Positions 38,741 through 47,797 of a stretch of DNA of 64,000 bases are shown here, one piece after another. The DNA is taken from the NCBI GenBank assembly GCA_963699805.1, contig CAVOVH010000002.1, positions 310,001-374,000 of the forward strand, written 5' to 3'. Made by a program: the position numbers and the translations under genes. The DNA is from JAGTVG01 sp963699805 (GTDB lineage Bacteria; Bacteroidota; Bacteroidia; Cytophagales; Cyclobacteriaceae). The stretch's first letter is position 1, and every line of letters starts with the position of its first letter. Below the pieces are notes generated by a model. The model did not search any database and was not told the DNA's origin. It saw only the letters and a list, made by a program, of their open reading frames with translations.

Positions 38741-38803
38741 ATTAACATTAAAAAGAAACGCCATTCCTTATGCATGTTCAACGGATTCTTCAGTGTATGG
38801 GGG

Positions 38804-38841
38804 AGAAAAAAACCACCCCGGCATAAGTATACGGGGTGGTT
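38804..38841 (-). terminator. Rho-independent terminator of the beta-helix lipoprotein gene
   Basis: AACCACCCCG (38811-38820) and CGGGGTGGTT (38832-38841) form a perfect 10-bp stem with an 11-base loop. An A run on the plus strand (38805-38812) becomes a T tract after the stem on the minus strand. It is 66 bases past the stop of the lipoprotein gene. Confidence 0.88.
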
Positions 38842-38906
38842 GACGCGTTATGGACGAAGGGGGACTATGGCTTGTTCAGTATTTCTCCATCCATAGAAAA
38901 ATGTAT

Positions 38907-40412
38907 TTAACGTCTATGCATTCTCATCACGTTTTCATGCATATTCCGGAAATGACCATTCATTCCCGGATTATAATGAGGCCCATTTTTGTTTGCCTTG
39001 ACACCAATTATTTTATTGTCCACTCCATTGTCAGTCACCTGATCGGATGCAACGCCCTCCACCGTACAATCCATGGTGTATTCACCCAGATACACGTTGG
39101 CGTCAGAATAGGTTGCCCTGGAAAAGTTGTTGCCCATTACCTTAATGTTTTCGGCATAAGTACCGGTAGCAGCATCACCATCCAGATAAACGCCAACGGC
39201 TCCGGTACCACTGAACTGGTTATTCCAGATCTTAGCATCCATGTTATTCAAACCCATAATGGCCGTGCATCCATCCTGGGTATGGAAGGTATTGAATTTT
39301 ATATCGAATAGTTGGGGGAATCCTTCATCCGGAAAATACGTACGGCGATAATCGCCCAATTGGATACTAATGACCCCAGGTGAAGCCTGAAAGATATTAC
39401 CCGAAATGTTCCATTCTGTACGTTTTCGCAGAACCTCATTGGGGTAGTATCCATAATCATTATCGTCAATGTACAAATCAACAGATACTCCTGGTATAGA
39501 AATTCCCTCGATAAAACTGTTATTCCTGATCGTAAATTTTGAGCCCAGGTTGCAATACATGAACATTCCGTAAAAAGTTCCGGTCATCACATTATTTTCA
39601 ATTTTTATCATTGCGTTTTCACCAAATCCTGCAAAATCGGGCCCTATTTGAGCTTGTTCAAATCTACAACCGGTAATTGAGATTTCACCATTGCTGAGTG
39701 GTTCATTGCCTGTACCAACCATAAAGGGGTTGCCGCAATAGATTGTCATATTGGTATTGGTACTCAATCCAAATACATTATATCCATCTTCGATATCACC
39801 CGCGATAATATCCACATTGTTCACAATCCCCTTGATATAGCGGTTGGAAGGAACATATGTTTGGGTGTAATCTGCCAATACTAAAACGGTTACCATCAAG
39901 TCACCGAAATAAGACCGCCAAGGATTATCCAGGTGGTCCGCGCAGGGAACACCGTCATTGATACGAAGGGTCATATCGGATATTGTGATATTTCCACCGA
40001 CGAACTGCAGTAAAAAGGGAATATTGTCAATAGCCCAATAATCATTGCAAGGCAGATCAGGGGCATTGGAAATGACGGTTTTCCCTTTGCCTGCACCACG
40101 AAAATAGCCGTCAAAATCATGAATTTCGATCATCCCGATCGTATACTGTCCGGATACGAGCTGTACTACAGCTCCCGGTCCCGCTGCTTTCGCATCGGTA
40201 AAGGCCTGAAGCAGGTTGTCCGTATCTTCGATTCCGGTAAGATCTCCTGAAGGTTCTACCGTAAACAGAGGACCTTTTACTTTCCTGGCATTCAGGTCAT
40301 CAGCAATGCCCTGCTGATCATCCTTCTGCCCGGGTTTGAGGGTATCGTAATCCGAGCAGGAATACAATAATAGGAGCATCACACTGAGGATGCAGAAGGT
40401 TATCTTTTTCAT
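38907..40412 (-). CDS. Right-handed parallel beta-helix lipoprotein
   Basis: A 501-residue protein with a signal and lipobox (LLLLYSCSDYD, Cys about 19). An Asp-rich spacer follows, then a long series of beta-helix coils with stacked Asn/Ile ladders (GGNITISDMTLRIN; ISITGCRFEQAQIG; MIKIENNVMTGTFYGMFMY; FTIRNNSFIEG; IKVMGNNFSRATYSD). This fold is typical of pectate lyases, epimerases and other polysaccharide-acting proteins, but no catalytic set is evident. Its upstream region carries the same 21-bp tandem motif as susC (40462-40503), so it is probably a member of the same regulon and a surface glycan-binding or cleaving part of the locus. A terminator follows. Confidence 0.8.
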   Translation of the reverse strand: MKKITFCILSVMLLLLYSCSDYDTLKPGQKDDQQGIADDLNARKVKGPLFTVEPSGDLTGIEDTDNLLQAFTDAKAAGPGAVVQLVSGQYTIGMIEIHDFDGYFRGAGKGKTVISNAPDLPCNDYWAIDNIPFLLQFVGGNITISDMTLRINDGVPCADHLDNPWRSYFGDLMVTVLVLADYTQTYVPSNRYIKGIVNNVDIIAGDIEDGYNVFGLSTNTNMTIYCGNPFMVGTGNEPLSNGEISITGCRFEQAQIGPDFAGFGENAMIKIENNVMTGTFYGMFMYCNLGSKFTIRNNSFIEGISIPGVSVDLYIDDNDYGYYPNEVLRKRTEWNISGNIFQASPGVISIQLGDYRRTYFPDEGFPQLFDIKFNTFHTQDGCTAIMGLNNMDAKIWNNQFSGTGAVGVYLDGDAATGTYAENIKVMGNNFSRATYSDANVYLGEYTMDCTVEGVASDQVTDNGVDNKIIGVKANKNGPHYNPGMNGHFRNMHENVMRMHRR

Positions 40413-40461
40413 TTGAAAAATGTGTTTGATTTGAGGGAAATTTAGATAGAAGATCCGAGGA

Positions 40462-40503
40462 GTATTAACACAATTCGTTCAATCTTTGACACAATTTGAC
40501 CAG
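40462..40503 (-). promoter_or_regulatory. Tandem 21-bp operator upstream of the beta-helix lipoprotein gene
   Basis: Read on the minus strand, two adjacent 21-base units occur, the first containing CAAATTGTGTCAAAG and the second TTGAACGAATTGTGTTAA. They match each other and the pair upstream of susC (51163-51204). Across a 39-base ungapped alignment the two loci agree at most positions. Two direct repeats spaced 21 bp (two helical turns) suit an AraC-type dimer such as the HTCS encoded at 51.3-55.8 kb. The site ends about 50 bases upstream of the ATG. Confidence 0.75.
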
Positions 40504-40576
40504 ATGGAGGGGAAAAGGGATATCTGAAAGGTTTCATGTTAGAAATTCCATTGTAATGGGCAATAACGGGAATATT

Positions 40577-40885
40577 AATTAGATTCATCGAGATCCCTGC
40601 TCACCCGCCAAATGCCGCTAAAGCGGGAGACGGCGGGCTCTCGCACATGCCATACCGCTCAGCCCGGCCGGGATGACGTTCCCTGGAAAAGGTTCCGAGG
40701 ACCATTAGAAAATTGCCTCATCCCCCGGAGTCGTCATCCCTGCGTGACTGGTGTAATAGGCCTTTCGCAATGGCAGGCAGGCCTGAAGTTCGAGTGGAAG
40801 GAGAGCTATCAGGGATCTGTAAGAGTTGGTGAGATTCCCGATCTCCAGCCGGGCCATCATGCATAGGCCGTCAGGGATGACAAAA
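40577..40885. repeat. Dispersed palindromic repeat, locus C
   Basis: Between the beta-helix gene start and the cyclase-sensor gene end lie the same blocks as locus A: GAGATCCCTGCTCACCCGCC, the CCGCTAAAGCGG hairpin, GGCCGGGATGACGTTCCC, then GTCATCCCTGCGTGACTGG, TAGGCCTTTCGCAATGGCAG, TATCAGGGATCTGTA and a right end GTCAGGGATGACA (about 40869-40881). At least two head-to-tail units are present. The block from 40591 to 40820 parallels locus A 37966-38190 closely, so one arose by copying. Confidence 0.83.
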
Positions 40886-40925
40886 GATATGTAGGTTTAC
40901 AGGAATGACTGTAAAACGGAACAGG

Positions 40926-43900
40926 TTATTTTGTTTCAAGTTTTTCCACTCCGGTCCAGTCATCGGGAACGCCGGTCATCGCAAACTGAATTGCCCGCCT
41001 ATAAAAATAGGCAGCGGCAAAATCCTGGCTGTTCTTTTTAACGATTTTATTGAATACGACCGATGCCTCCGGGAACTCCCTGGCATAAAAACACCGCAAT
41101 CCCTCATCGAATTCATCCAACGTTTGAAGCTTCAGGTCAATTACTTCCGGTTCATCCCCATTGAAACATTCAAATATCTTCGTCGGGTACTGTTTGCCTT
41201 TTACGATCACTTCGCCCATAACGCGGAAATGATAATCAGCATGCACTTCGAGGTGCTGTATGCATTCCTCGGTGATCAGGATCCGCACCCCGTAATGCCT
41301 TGTAAGTCCTTCGATGCGCGAGGCTATATTCACAGTATCGGCAATGGTGGCAGTTTCAGCCCTGTTTTCATCCCCGATGATGCCCATGATCAGGTGGCCG
41401 GTATGGATGCCGACACCGATCTGGATCGGCTTCCGCTTCCTGCTGATCCTGTAAAGGTTGTATTCGGAAATGATCTGCTGGATCCGGATGGCACCCTTGA
41501 GGCTATGGTCAGCTTTCTGTGGGAATATCGCCATGACGGCATCGCCGATGTACTGATTCACAAATCCGTTGTTGTCCCGGATTGCCGGGCCTATCTTGCC
41601 CACCAGGCTGTTGATGAAGCGGAAATTATCCTCGGGTGACATGCTTTCTGACAGGCTGGCGTATTCGCGGATATCCAGGAACAGGACGGAAACCACTTTG
41701 TGGGCCTGGTCGCCGACCTGTGTATCGATAATCGATTCACGGCCTATGGAGCGAAGGAACTCATAGGGCACGAACCGGCCGGTAGCCTTATTGATACGGT
41801 GCAGGTTGAGGTGTGTTCTGATTCGGCTGAGGAGCTCTTCCCGGGAAAAAGGTTTGGTCAGGTAATCATTCGCCCCAACGCTGAATCCTTCTACCAGGTC
41901 GGTAACACGGTTCTTGGCCGTTACGATCACCACGGGCAGTTCCGTGGACATGTAAATTTCCCGTATTTTTTTGCATACTTCGAAACCGGAAAGCTTGGGC
42001 ATCATGATATCTAGTATGATCAGGTCGTATTTCTCTTCTTTTTCCAGGCAGGTCAGGGCCTCAAAACCCGAGTTTGCCAGGGTAACACGGTAACCCTCAA
42101 GATTGAGATAGTTCTGCAATACCTGCAGGTTTACCGGTTCATCGTCAACGACCAGGATTCTGACAGGGATTTCGGTATAGGTTGAAGTTGTTCTATGTCT
42201 AACAGCAGGAGCGTGGATCTCGTCGGCTGCTTCTTCCACCACGATGCCTGATAGGGTTTCGTGTACGGGCAGGGCAGCTTCAAATTCCTTCCGGCTGATC
42301 CTGCTCAGGGGCAAGGTGAAGGTAAAATGGGATCCCTGACCTACAACTGATTGAACACGGATGGTGCCCCCATGCAGTTCGACCAGTTGCCGGGTGATGG
42401 ACAGGCCAATACCTGTGCCGCCGTAATCGCGGGTGATAGATCCTTCAGCCTGTTCGAAAGGACGGAAAATGACATCAAGCTTGTCTTCCGGAATGCCGAT
42501 ACCTGAATCGGAAACAGTAATGGCCAGGGAGCCGTTCACCAGGGAGCCCGATAAGGTAACGGATCCTTTCTCAGTGAACTTGATGGCATTGCCCAACAAG
42601 TTGAAAAGGATCTGCTGGATGCGGTTCTCATCTGCTTCGACAAGAGGAAGGTCACGTGGAATGTTGTTTATGAGCAACAGTTCCTTGCGCTTGATAAAAG
42701 GCCGGAGCAGACTGACTACAACATCAGTAGCACTGAACATATCGACCGGCTGCAACTGGAGGGCAAGCTCATGGGAGCGAAGTTTCGAGAAGTCGAGGAT
42801 GTCGTTGATAAGGTTGGAGAGGCGTTTGCCGCTGCCTATGATGATACGCAGGTTTTCTTTCAATTTTGGAGTAATTGGACCTGCTATGCCTTCCAGGAGG
42901 GATTCGGCGATGCCGATGATGCCGAGCAATGGTGTTCGAAGTTCATGGGAAGTGTTGGAAAGGAACTGGTCCTTGAGCTGGTCGATCTGGCGCAGTTTGG
43001 CATTGATTCGCTCAACTTCCTCCAATTTTCTTTTCTGGCGGAGGGTGCGTATATAAATTAATCCCCAAACAGTTGCACCGGATAGCAACACATATACTAT
43101 TTTCATCCATGCGGTGAGCCACCAGGGAGGGAGGATGGTAATATCCAGGGATGTGCCTGTCTCGTTCCAGATGCCATCGTTATTCGATCCTTTTACCCTG
43201 AATGTATAGGATCCCGGGGCCAGGCTGGAATATGTGGCCTGGGCATGTTTTGCATCGGCATACACCCAGTCCCTGTCAACGCCGGACAATTGATAAGCGT
43301 ACAAATTCCGCAATGGAGCCGTATAACTCAGGGCCGCAAACTCAATGGTGAGTATGTTCCGGTTGTAGGGCACGACAAGCTCATTGCCGGACCGAAGAGC
43401 TGAAAACAAGGTTGAATCTCCGGATCTGTAAATTGATTCATGAATAATCTTAATGTCCGTAATCCGGACGGGCGGGATGAATGGATTGTCTCGTATGCTG
43501 TCAGGGTGGAACTTTGTAATACCATCCCCGGCCGAAAAATACAGGTTATTTTTCCCGTCCCTGTAATTTGCGACTGTACGGTATCCCTTAATGATGCCTG
43601 CCCCGGAATATCTTCGGATCTTTCCGGTTTCATCATTGTATGAAAAAAGACCTTCGGAATCATCGTATAACCATATGTTTCCTTTATGATCCGGGATCAC
43701 TGAAAAAGGAGAGGGTGGAAATCCCTGTTTATCGGTGAATGTGGCAATGGATTTTATTTTTTTGTTTTCTAATGTTACCCGATGTGTTTTTTTCTCGGAA
43801 ACCAGCCATATGTTCCCGAAACGGTCCATACAATGCGAAAGCAATAAGCCTTCGGATAAATAATTTTTCAGCGTTGCATCTGCCAGGTTATATTTCCAGT

Positions 43901-45812
43901 AATGCCGATTTTCGTCGTCAATTTCAATGATATAATTTTTGTTGTGAATGAACAGATTATCCTCGTCAGTATAAATGAATTCAATATTTTTGCCTTGAGA
44001 TAAGTCCGGTTCCATTCCTGTAAATAACAGGGAATCTTCCGGTTCGGTTCTCATTTGCAGCTTCGCAAACCGTATCGGTTCAAGTTCCATGCCGGCTTTC
44101 AATTTTAAGTTATCGGGATCCAGGTAAAACAGCCCGGTTTTTTCCGCAAGCCAGAAACGATTTTTTTTGTCAACATAAGCGCCGTACCACAAGCTAAAAT
44201 TTAATTGATGACTGACAGGTAACCCGAAGTTCTCCGGCTTAAGTTTCGTAATGTAACGACTTGCCGGCGTTTTCCTGTAGTACATTTCGATGTTAATTAT
44301 AAATGGTATGGTTTTACCATTCGACAAACCGTTAACCAGCAGGTATTTTCCGTTTCCATAGATCATACCGTAATCGATCCAATCGGAAGCTATTTCAATT
44401 TTATCCAGCAGATTGAAATTTTTATCCAGGAGGTAAATTAGTCCTGAATTGTGGGGTTTGATCCAGATGTTATCTTTATAGTCAACATACATGCCATAAA
44501 ATTCCTGGGCGGCCAGATGATAATCCGGGCTTTGCTGATCGAATTTTGTGAACTGGTTGAAGGATTTCAGGTCAATGAGGCTCGTGCCGAAAGCCCTGTA
44601 CCAGTGCGGGCCGAACCACAGGAGATCTTCCCGGCTTTTAAAAGCTACATATTCCCATCCACGCATACCATCTTTTCCGAAATTATTTGAATAAAATGAG
44701 TACGTCAGGACATCAGAATCCGTATCCGATTCCGGCAATTTATAGTGTATCAATCCCCAGTTTCTTGTCCAGAATCCATCTTTATCAGGCACGCATTGTT
44801 CAAGAGTCTGGTAGGCTGGTGTGCTAAATAATTTACTGATCACAACATCCGTCTCAGTGCTTCCGGGGCTATTTTTTAAGAATGGGTAATAATAAAACAC
44901 GGTATAAATGCCCCTTTTCGGAACATCCCATACCACGGAATCATAATGCGTTTTCAGTATGTTTTCAGTAAGATCGACTTTTATGAGCCTTCCCCCTGTG
45001 TGAAGCCAGATCCTTTTTTTAATATCACTAAAACATCCAAGCGCCGGAAGAGAGCCATTAACACCCAGGAAAGTAACAAAATTCCCCGGTTTTCCATTTT
45101 CCCCCGGATAAAACCGGCTGACCTGGATGTCATATTGCCCGTTTGTGGCCTGGATCCAGATATTTTTTTTACTGTCTTCGAATATTTTTTCAATCCTTGG
45201 TTTTTGTTCCCTGTCAGCATTGCCGGGATCCAGTTGGATTATCTCAAAGTCAATGTTGTTGACAAAAATTTTCAAAGCAAATCCGGAGGATTGGATCCGG
45301 TTTACTAGTTCATTTATAGGTATCCGAATCAGGAATCCCCCATCTGTCGATAACCATAAATTATGTGCTGAATCTTCCAGCAAAAAAAGGAACATGTAGT
45401 CACTTTGGACTTGTACTGCTGTGGTATCAAAAAATACCCGGGTGAAATGATCGGAGATGGAGTCGTAAAAACACAGGGCGCCCCCGGTGGCCATCCACAA
45501 ATTGCGGTTGCTGTCGTTCAAAAAAACGGAGCCTTCCGCCCATTGAAAATTTTCAGATTCAACCCAGATATCACTTTTCCGGTAGGTATTGAGGCGGATG
45601 CCATCAAACCTGTGAATATTGATATAACCTCCCATCCAGATGAAACCACGGGAATCCTCATGAATGGACATAGTGCGAATGTCGATATCGGGAAAATCAT
45701 CCGCGAGATAGTGAAGATTGACCGGAGCTTCCTGGGCGAGGGAAAAATTTTGAAAATATAAAAAAGTGAAAACAATTCGCAATAATATTGTTCCAATACG
45801 GTCGGATGTCAT
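40926..45812 (-). CDS. Hybrid two-component sensor with C-terminal class III nucleotide cyclase (HTCS-like, cyclase output)
   Basis: A 1628-residue membrane sensor. A signal peptide (cut near SLAQEA) precedes a long periplasmic region (about 30-770) with two-component-regulator propeller repeats (FIWMGGYINIHRFDG; NIWLYDDSEGLFSYND). A Y_Y_Y domain (LYAYQLSGVDRDW, then SLAPGSYTFRVKGSNNDG) and one membrane helix follow. The cytosolic part has HisKA with the phospho-His in SNTSHELRTPLLG, HATPase_c (IPEDKLDVIFRPFEQ; DYGGTGIGLSI), a receiver domain (ILVVDDEP, phospho-Asp in LIILDIMMP, KPF), and a class III cyclase (about 1370-1560; metal Asp in FLDIREY and YIGDAVMAIF, Asn/Arg in DTVNIASRIE). The last 65 residues are TPR-like. 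Cyclase output replaces the AraC domain of classical HTCSs. The purine-selecting Lys is Gln (VNQYIGD). It follows susD on the same strand and probably senses the same glycan. Confidence 0.93.
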   Translation of the reverse strand: MTSDRIGTILLRIVFTFLYFQNFSLAQEAPVNLHYLADDFPDIDIRTMSIHEDSRGFIWMGGYINIHRFDGIRLNTYRKSDIWVESENFQWAEGSVFLNDSNRNLWMATGGALCFYDSISDHFTRVFFDTTAVQVQSDYMFLFLLEDSAHNLWLSTDGGFLIRIPINELVNRIQSSGFALKIFVNNIDFEIIQLDPGNADREQKPRIEKIFEDSKKNIWIQATNGQYDIQVSRFYPGENGKPGNFVTFLGVNGSLPALGCFSDIKKRIWLHTGGRLIKVDLTENILKTHYDSVVWDVPKRGIYTVFYYYPFLKNSPGSTETDVVISKLFSTPAYQTLEQCVPDKDGFWTRNWGLIHYKLPESDTDSDVLTYSFYSNNFGKDGMRGWEYVAFKSREDLLWFGPHWYRAFGTSLIDLKSFNQFTKFDQQSPDYHLAAQEFYGMYVDYKDNIWIKPHNSGLIYLLDKNFNLLDKIEIASDWIDYGMIYGNGKYLLVNGLSNGKTIPFIINIEMYYRKTPASRYITKLKPENFGLPVSHQLNFSLWYGAYVDKKNRFWLAEKTGLFYLDPDNLKLKAGMELEPIRFAKLQMRTEPEDSLLFTGMEPDLSQGKNIEFIYTDEDNLFIHNKNYIIEIDDENRHYWKYNLADATLKNYLSEGLLLSHCMDRFGNIWLVSEKKTHRVTLENKKIKSIATFTDKQGFPPSPFSVIPDHKGNIWLYDDSEGLFSYNDETGKIRRYSGAGIIKGYRTVANYRDGKNNLYFSAGDGITKFHPDSIRDNPFIPPVRITDIKIIHESIYRSGDSTLFSALRSGNELVVPYNRNILTIEFAALSYTAPLRNLYAYQLSGVDRDWVYADAKHAQATYSSLAPGSYTFRVKGSNNDGIWNETGTSLDITILPPWWLTAWMKIVYVLLSGATVWGLIYIRTLRQKRKLEEVERINAKLRQIDQLKDQFLSNTSHELRTPLLGIIGIAESLLEGIAGPITPKLKENLRIIIGSGKRLSNLINDILDFSKLRSHELALQLQPVDMFSATDVVVSLLRPFIKRKELLLINNIPRDLPLVEADENRIQQILFNLLGNAIKFTEKGSVTLSGSLVNGSLAITVSDSGIGIPEDKLDVIFRPFEQAEGSITRDYGGTGIGLSITRQLVELHGGTIRVQSVVGQGSHFTFTLPLSRISRKEFEAALPVHETLSGIVVEEAADEIHAPAVRHRTTSTYTEIPVRILVVDDEPVNLQVLQNYLNLEGYRVTLANSGFEALTCLEKEEKYDLIILDIMMPKLSGFEVCKKIREIYMSTELPVVIVTAKNRVTDLVEGFSVGANDYLTKPFSREELLSRIRTHLNLHRINKATGRFVPYEFLRSIGRESIIDTQVGDQAHKVVSVLFLDIREYASLSESMSPEDNFRFINSLVGKIGPAIRDNNGFVNQYIGDAVMAIFPQKADHSLKGAIRIQQIISEYNLYRISRKRKPIQIGVGIHTGHLIMGIIGDENRAETATIADTVNIASRIEGLTRHYGVRILITEECIQHLEVHADYHFRVMGEVIVKGKQYPTKIFECFNGDEPEVIDLKLQTLDEFDEGLRCFYAREFPEASVVFNKIVKKNSQDFAAAYFYRRAIQFAMTGVPDDWTGVEKLETK

Positions 45813-45929
45813 GATTTTGCTGTTTAAAAATTGTGAATTTTAAAAATCACTGTTAATATTTTGCATCTATGCATTTTTGAAAATCTTGAATACCCTTGAA
45901 CAAGACTTGATACCGGAAGAAATTGCTCA

Positions 45930-47777
45930 TCAATATCCCGGATTTTGTTTCAGCTTTCCATGATATAGCTGTATTTCACCAAACGTGATCGGGTGCCTGA
46001 TATTCCTATCATTGAATACAGCCGCATCCAGGCATTTGACGATGTGCTTTTCGCTGGCGATGTACCTGTTCAGCGTTTCTTTGGCGATGCCCCAGCGTTT
46101 CAGGTCCCAGAAGCGGTGGCCCTCCATGCCCAGTTCGAGCCTGCGTTCAAAACGCACGGCTTCGCGGGCACCTGCCTGAGATTGAAACGGATCAAGAGAT
46201 CCTCCTGCAGGATATTCGATGATCTCGTAATTTGCAGCAGGCCCGCTTCCATCCTCTTTCTGCACCCATGATTCCGGCCTGGCTGCCCTGGCCCTGACCA
46301 TGTTCACAAGTTCCCTTGCCCTTGTCAGGTTCCCGGCTTCTACCTCACATTCCGAGGCCATAAGCAAAATGTCTGCATACCTTAAAACTGAATAATTATT
46401 TGCTGTAGTGTTCGTCCACCCTCCTGTCTGCATTCCAATTCCTTGTTCTTCCTGGGATATAACATTTTTTAAAGGTGAATAAGGTCCTCCCCAATTCTGG
46501 TCACGTATCCAGTCAGATCCGGGGTGCGGTCCCCAATCCAGGTATGGGATTCCCCGTCGTCCAACTGTCCAATCAAGGCGTGGGTCCAATGTCCTTGGAT
46601 CTGTTATGAATGGTTCATTGCTTTGAACACCCATATCATTGCCTACATTTTCCGAATTAAATTCCAGGCCAAAATATTCGAGGTAAGGAAGGCCGTTCAT
46701 GGTCTTAAAGGCATTGACCAGGTTCTGGGTAGGCTGATAGAATCCACAACATCCTTTGCCGGGCCCGGTTACACCACTATCCCATAAATAAGGATAGTTG
46801 TAAATATCCCCTAAATTTCCATTTAATGAAACATCAAAATCCACTAACGCACCATCATTTACTGCGGATTGGATATCAAAAATTGATTCATTATTGTTGT
46901 TCCCTGAAATCCTGAAATTGTCATGGTAATTCCCTGACAATGCGTATTTGCCACTGCTGATCACCTCATTCAATAGTGGCAGCGCCTTATCAAATTCGCT
47001 CCTGAACATGTAAACTTTTGCCAGCATACCCATCGCCGCATATTTGGTTGCTCGGCCCCATTCCCAGTTGCGGCAATTTTCCGGAAGATGATCAGCCGCA
47101 AACCGGAAATCTTCCATCACCTCCAGCCAGGGTATGTGTCCATCCCCGCCAAGTAGGTTCCAGGGAGTATTGCCGGCATTGCTTTCAAGGCTTGTGGCCG
47201 GTTTGTTGGGCACATAGACGAGATTGTGCCGATCTTCTTCCACTATGTAGGGAATAAAATCCCACATCTTAATGGCTTCCAGGTGAAAATACCCGCGCAG
47301 GAACCTGGCTTCGGCAATAAACTGGGTGACCAGGGAATCGTTTACTGATCCTTCTTCGCCTGATTTTTTTGCGAAATAGATAACGTCATTGCTCTTAGCT
47401 ATGCCATTATAAACTGCGCTCCATTTGTGCCCATATGGCCCTGTTTGGGGATTTTGTCTGTATGATTCAATATCATCCATTATTGGTTGGTCTATAGATA
47501 CAGAGCCTTTATGGGCGTCGTCTGCATAAACATCACCATACAGCCAATTACTTCCGGCGGCATATGCTCCATCTTGCCCACCAAAGCCACTCAGACCTTT
47601 TACACCATCGAGGTTGGCATAGGCGCCGATCAGCATTTGTTCGAGATTTTCTGTACTGGTTAAGTTGCCTTCATATACACTTCCCTGTGTACTTTCGTCC
47701 AGGAAATCATTTACACAGGAAGCTGTTATATTGATCAGGCAGCAAAAAACAAGGATTATTTTATGTGGATTTTTCAT
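45930..47777 (-). CDS. susD: SusD/RagB-family outer-membrane nutrient-binding lipoprotein
   Basis: About 615 residues from ATG 47777 (MKNPHKIILVFCC), chosen because it gives a signal and lipobox (NITASCVND) and starts 20 bases after the susC stop. A longer frame would run into susC. SusD hallmarks are the N-terminal NDFLDESTQGSVY, the TPR-like helices (EARFLRGYFHLEAIKMW, about 162-178; AMGMLAKVYMFRSEFDKALP, about 250-269) and the C-terminal block (VLRYADILLMASECEVEAGN; RRLELGMEGHRFWDLKRWG). It caps the SusC transporter and binds the glycan at the cell surface. It pairs with the susC gene directly upstream. Which glycan is bound is not evident from sequence. Confidence 0.95.
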   Translation of the reverse strand: MKNPHKIILVFCCLINITASCVNDFLDESTQGSVYEGNLTSTENLEQMLIGAYANLDGVKGLSGFGGQDGAYAAGSNWLYGDVYADDAHKGSVSIDQPIMDDIESYRQNPQTGPYGHKWSAVYNGIAKSNDVIYFAKKSGEEGSVNDSLVTQFIAEARFLRGYFHLEAIKMWDFIPYIVEEDRHNLVYVPNKPATSLESNAGNTPWNLLGGDGHIPWLEVMEDFRFAADHLPENCRNWEWGRATKYAAMGMLAKVYMFRSEFDKALPLLNEVISSGKYALSGNYHDNFRISGNNNNESIFDIQSAVNDGALVDFDVSLNGNLGDIYNYPYLWDSGVTGPGKGCCGFYQPTQNLVNAFKTMNGLPYLEYFGLEFNSENVGNDMGVQSNEPFITDPRTLDPRLDWTVGRRGIPYLDWGPHPGSDWIRDQNWGGPYSPLKNVISQEEQGIGMQTGGWTNTTANNYSVLRYADILLMASECEVEAGNLTRARELVNMVRARAARPESWVQKEDGSGPAANYEIIEYPAGGSLDPFQSQAGAREAVRFERRLELGMEGHRFWDLKRWGIAKETLNRYIASEKHIVKCLDAAVFNDRNIRHPITFGEIQLYHGKLKQNPGY

Positions 47778-47797
47778 TGTTGAAATCATGTTAAAGG

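Noticed and set aside
42433..43056. 207-codon open frame opposite the sensor-cyclase gene
   Set aside because: Antisense shadow of the HisKA/HATPase region; rich in Ser/Arg and without motif.
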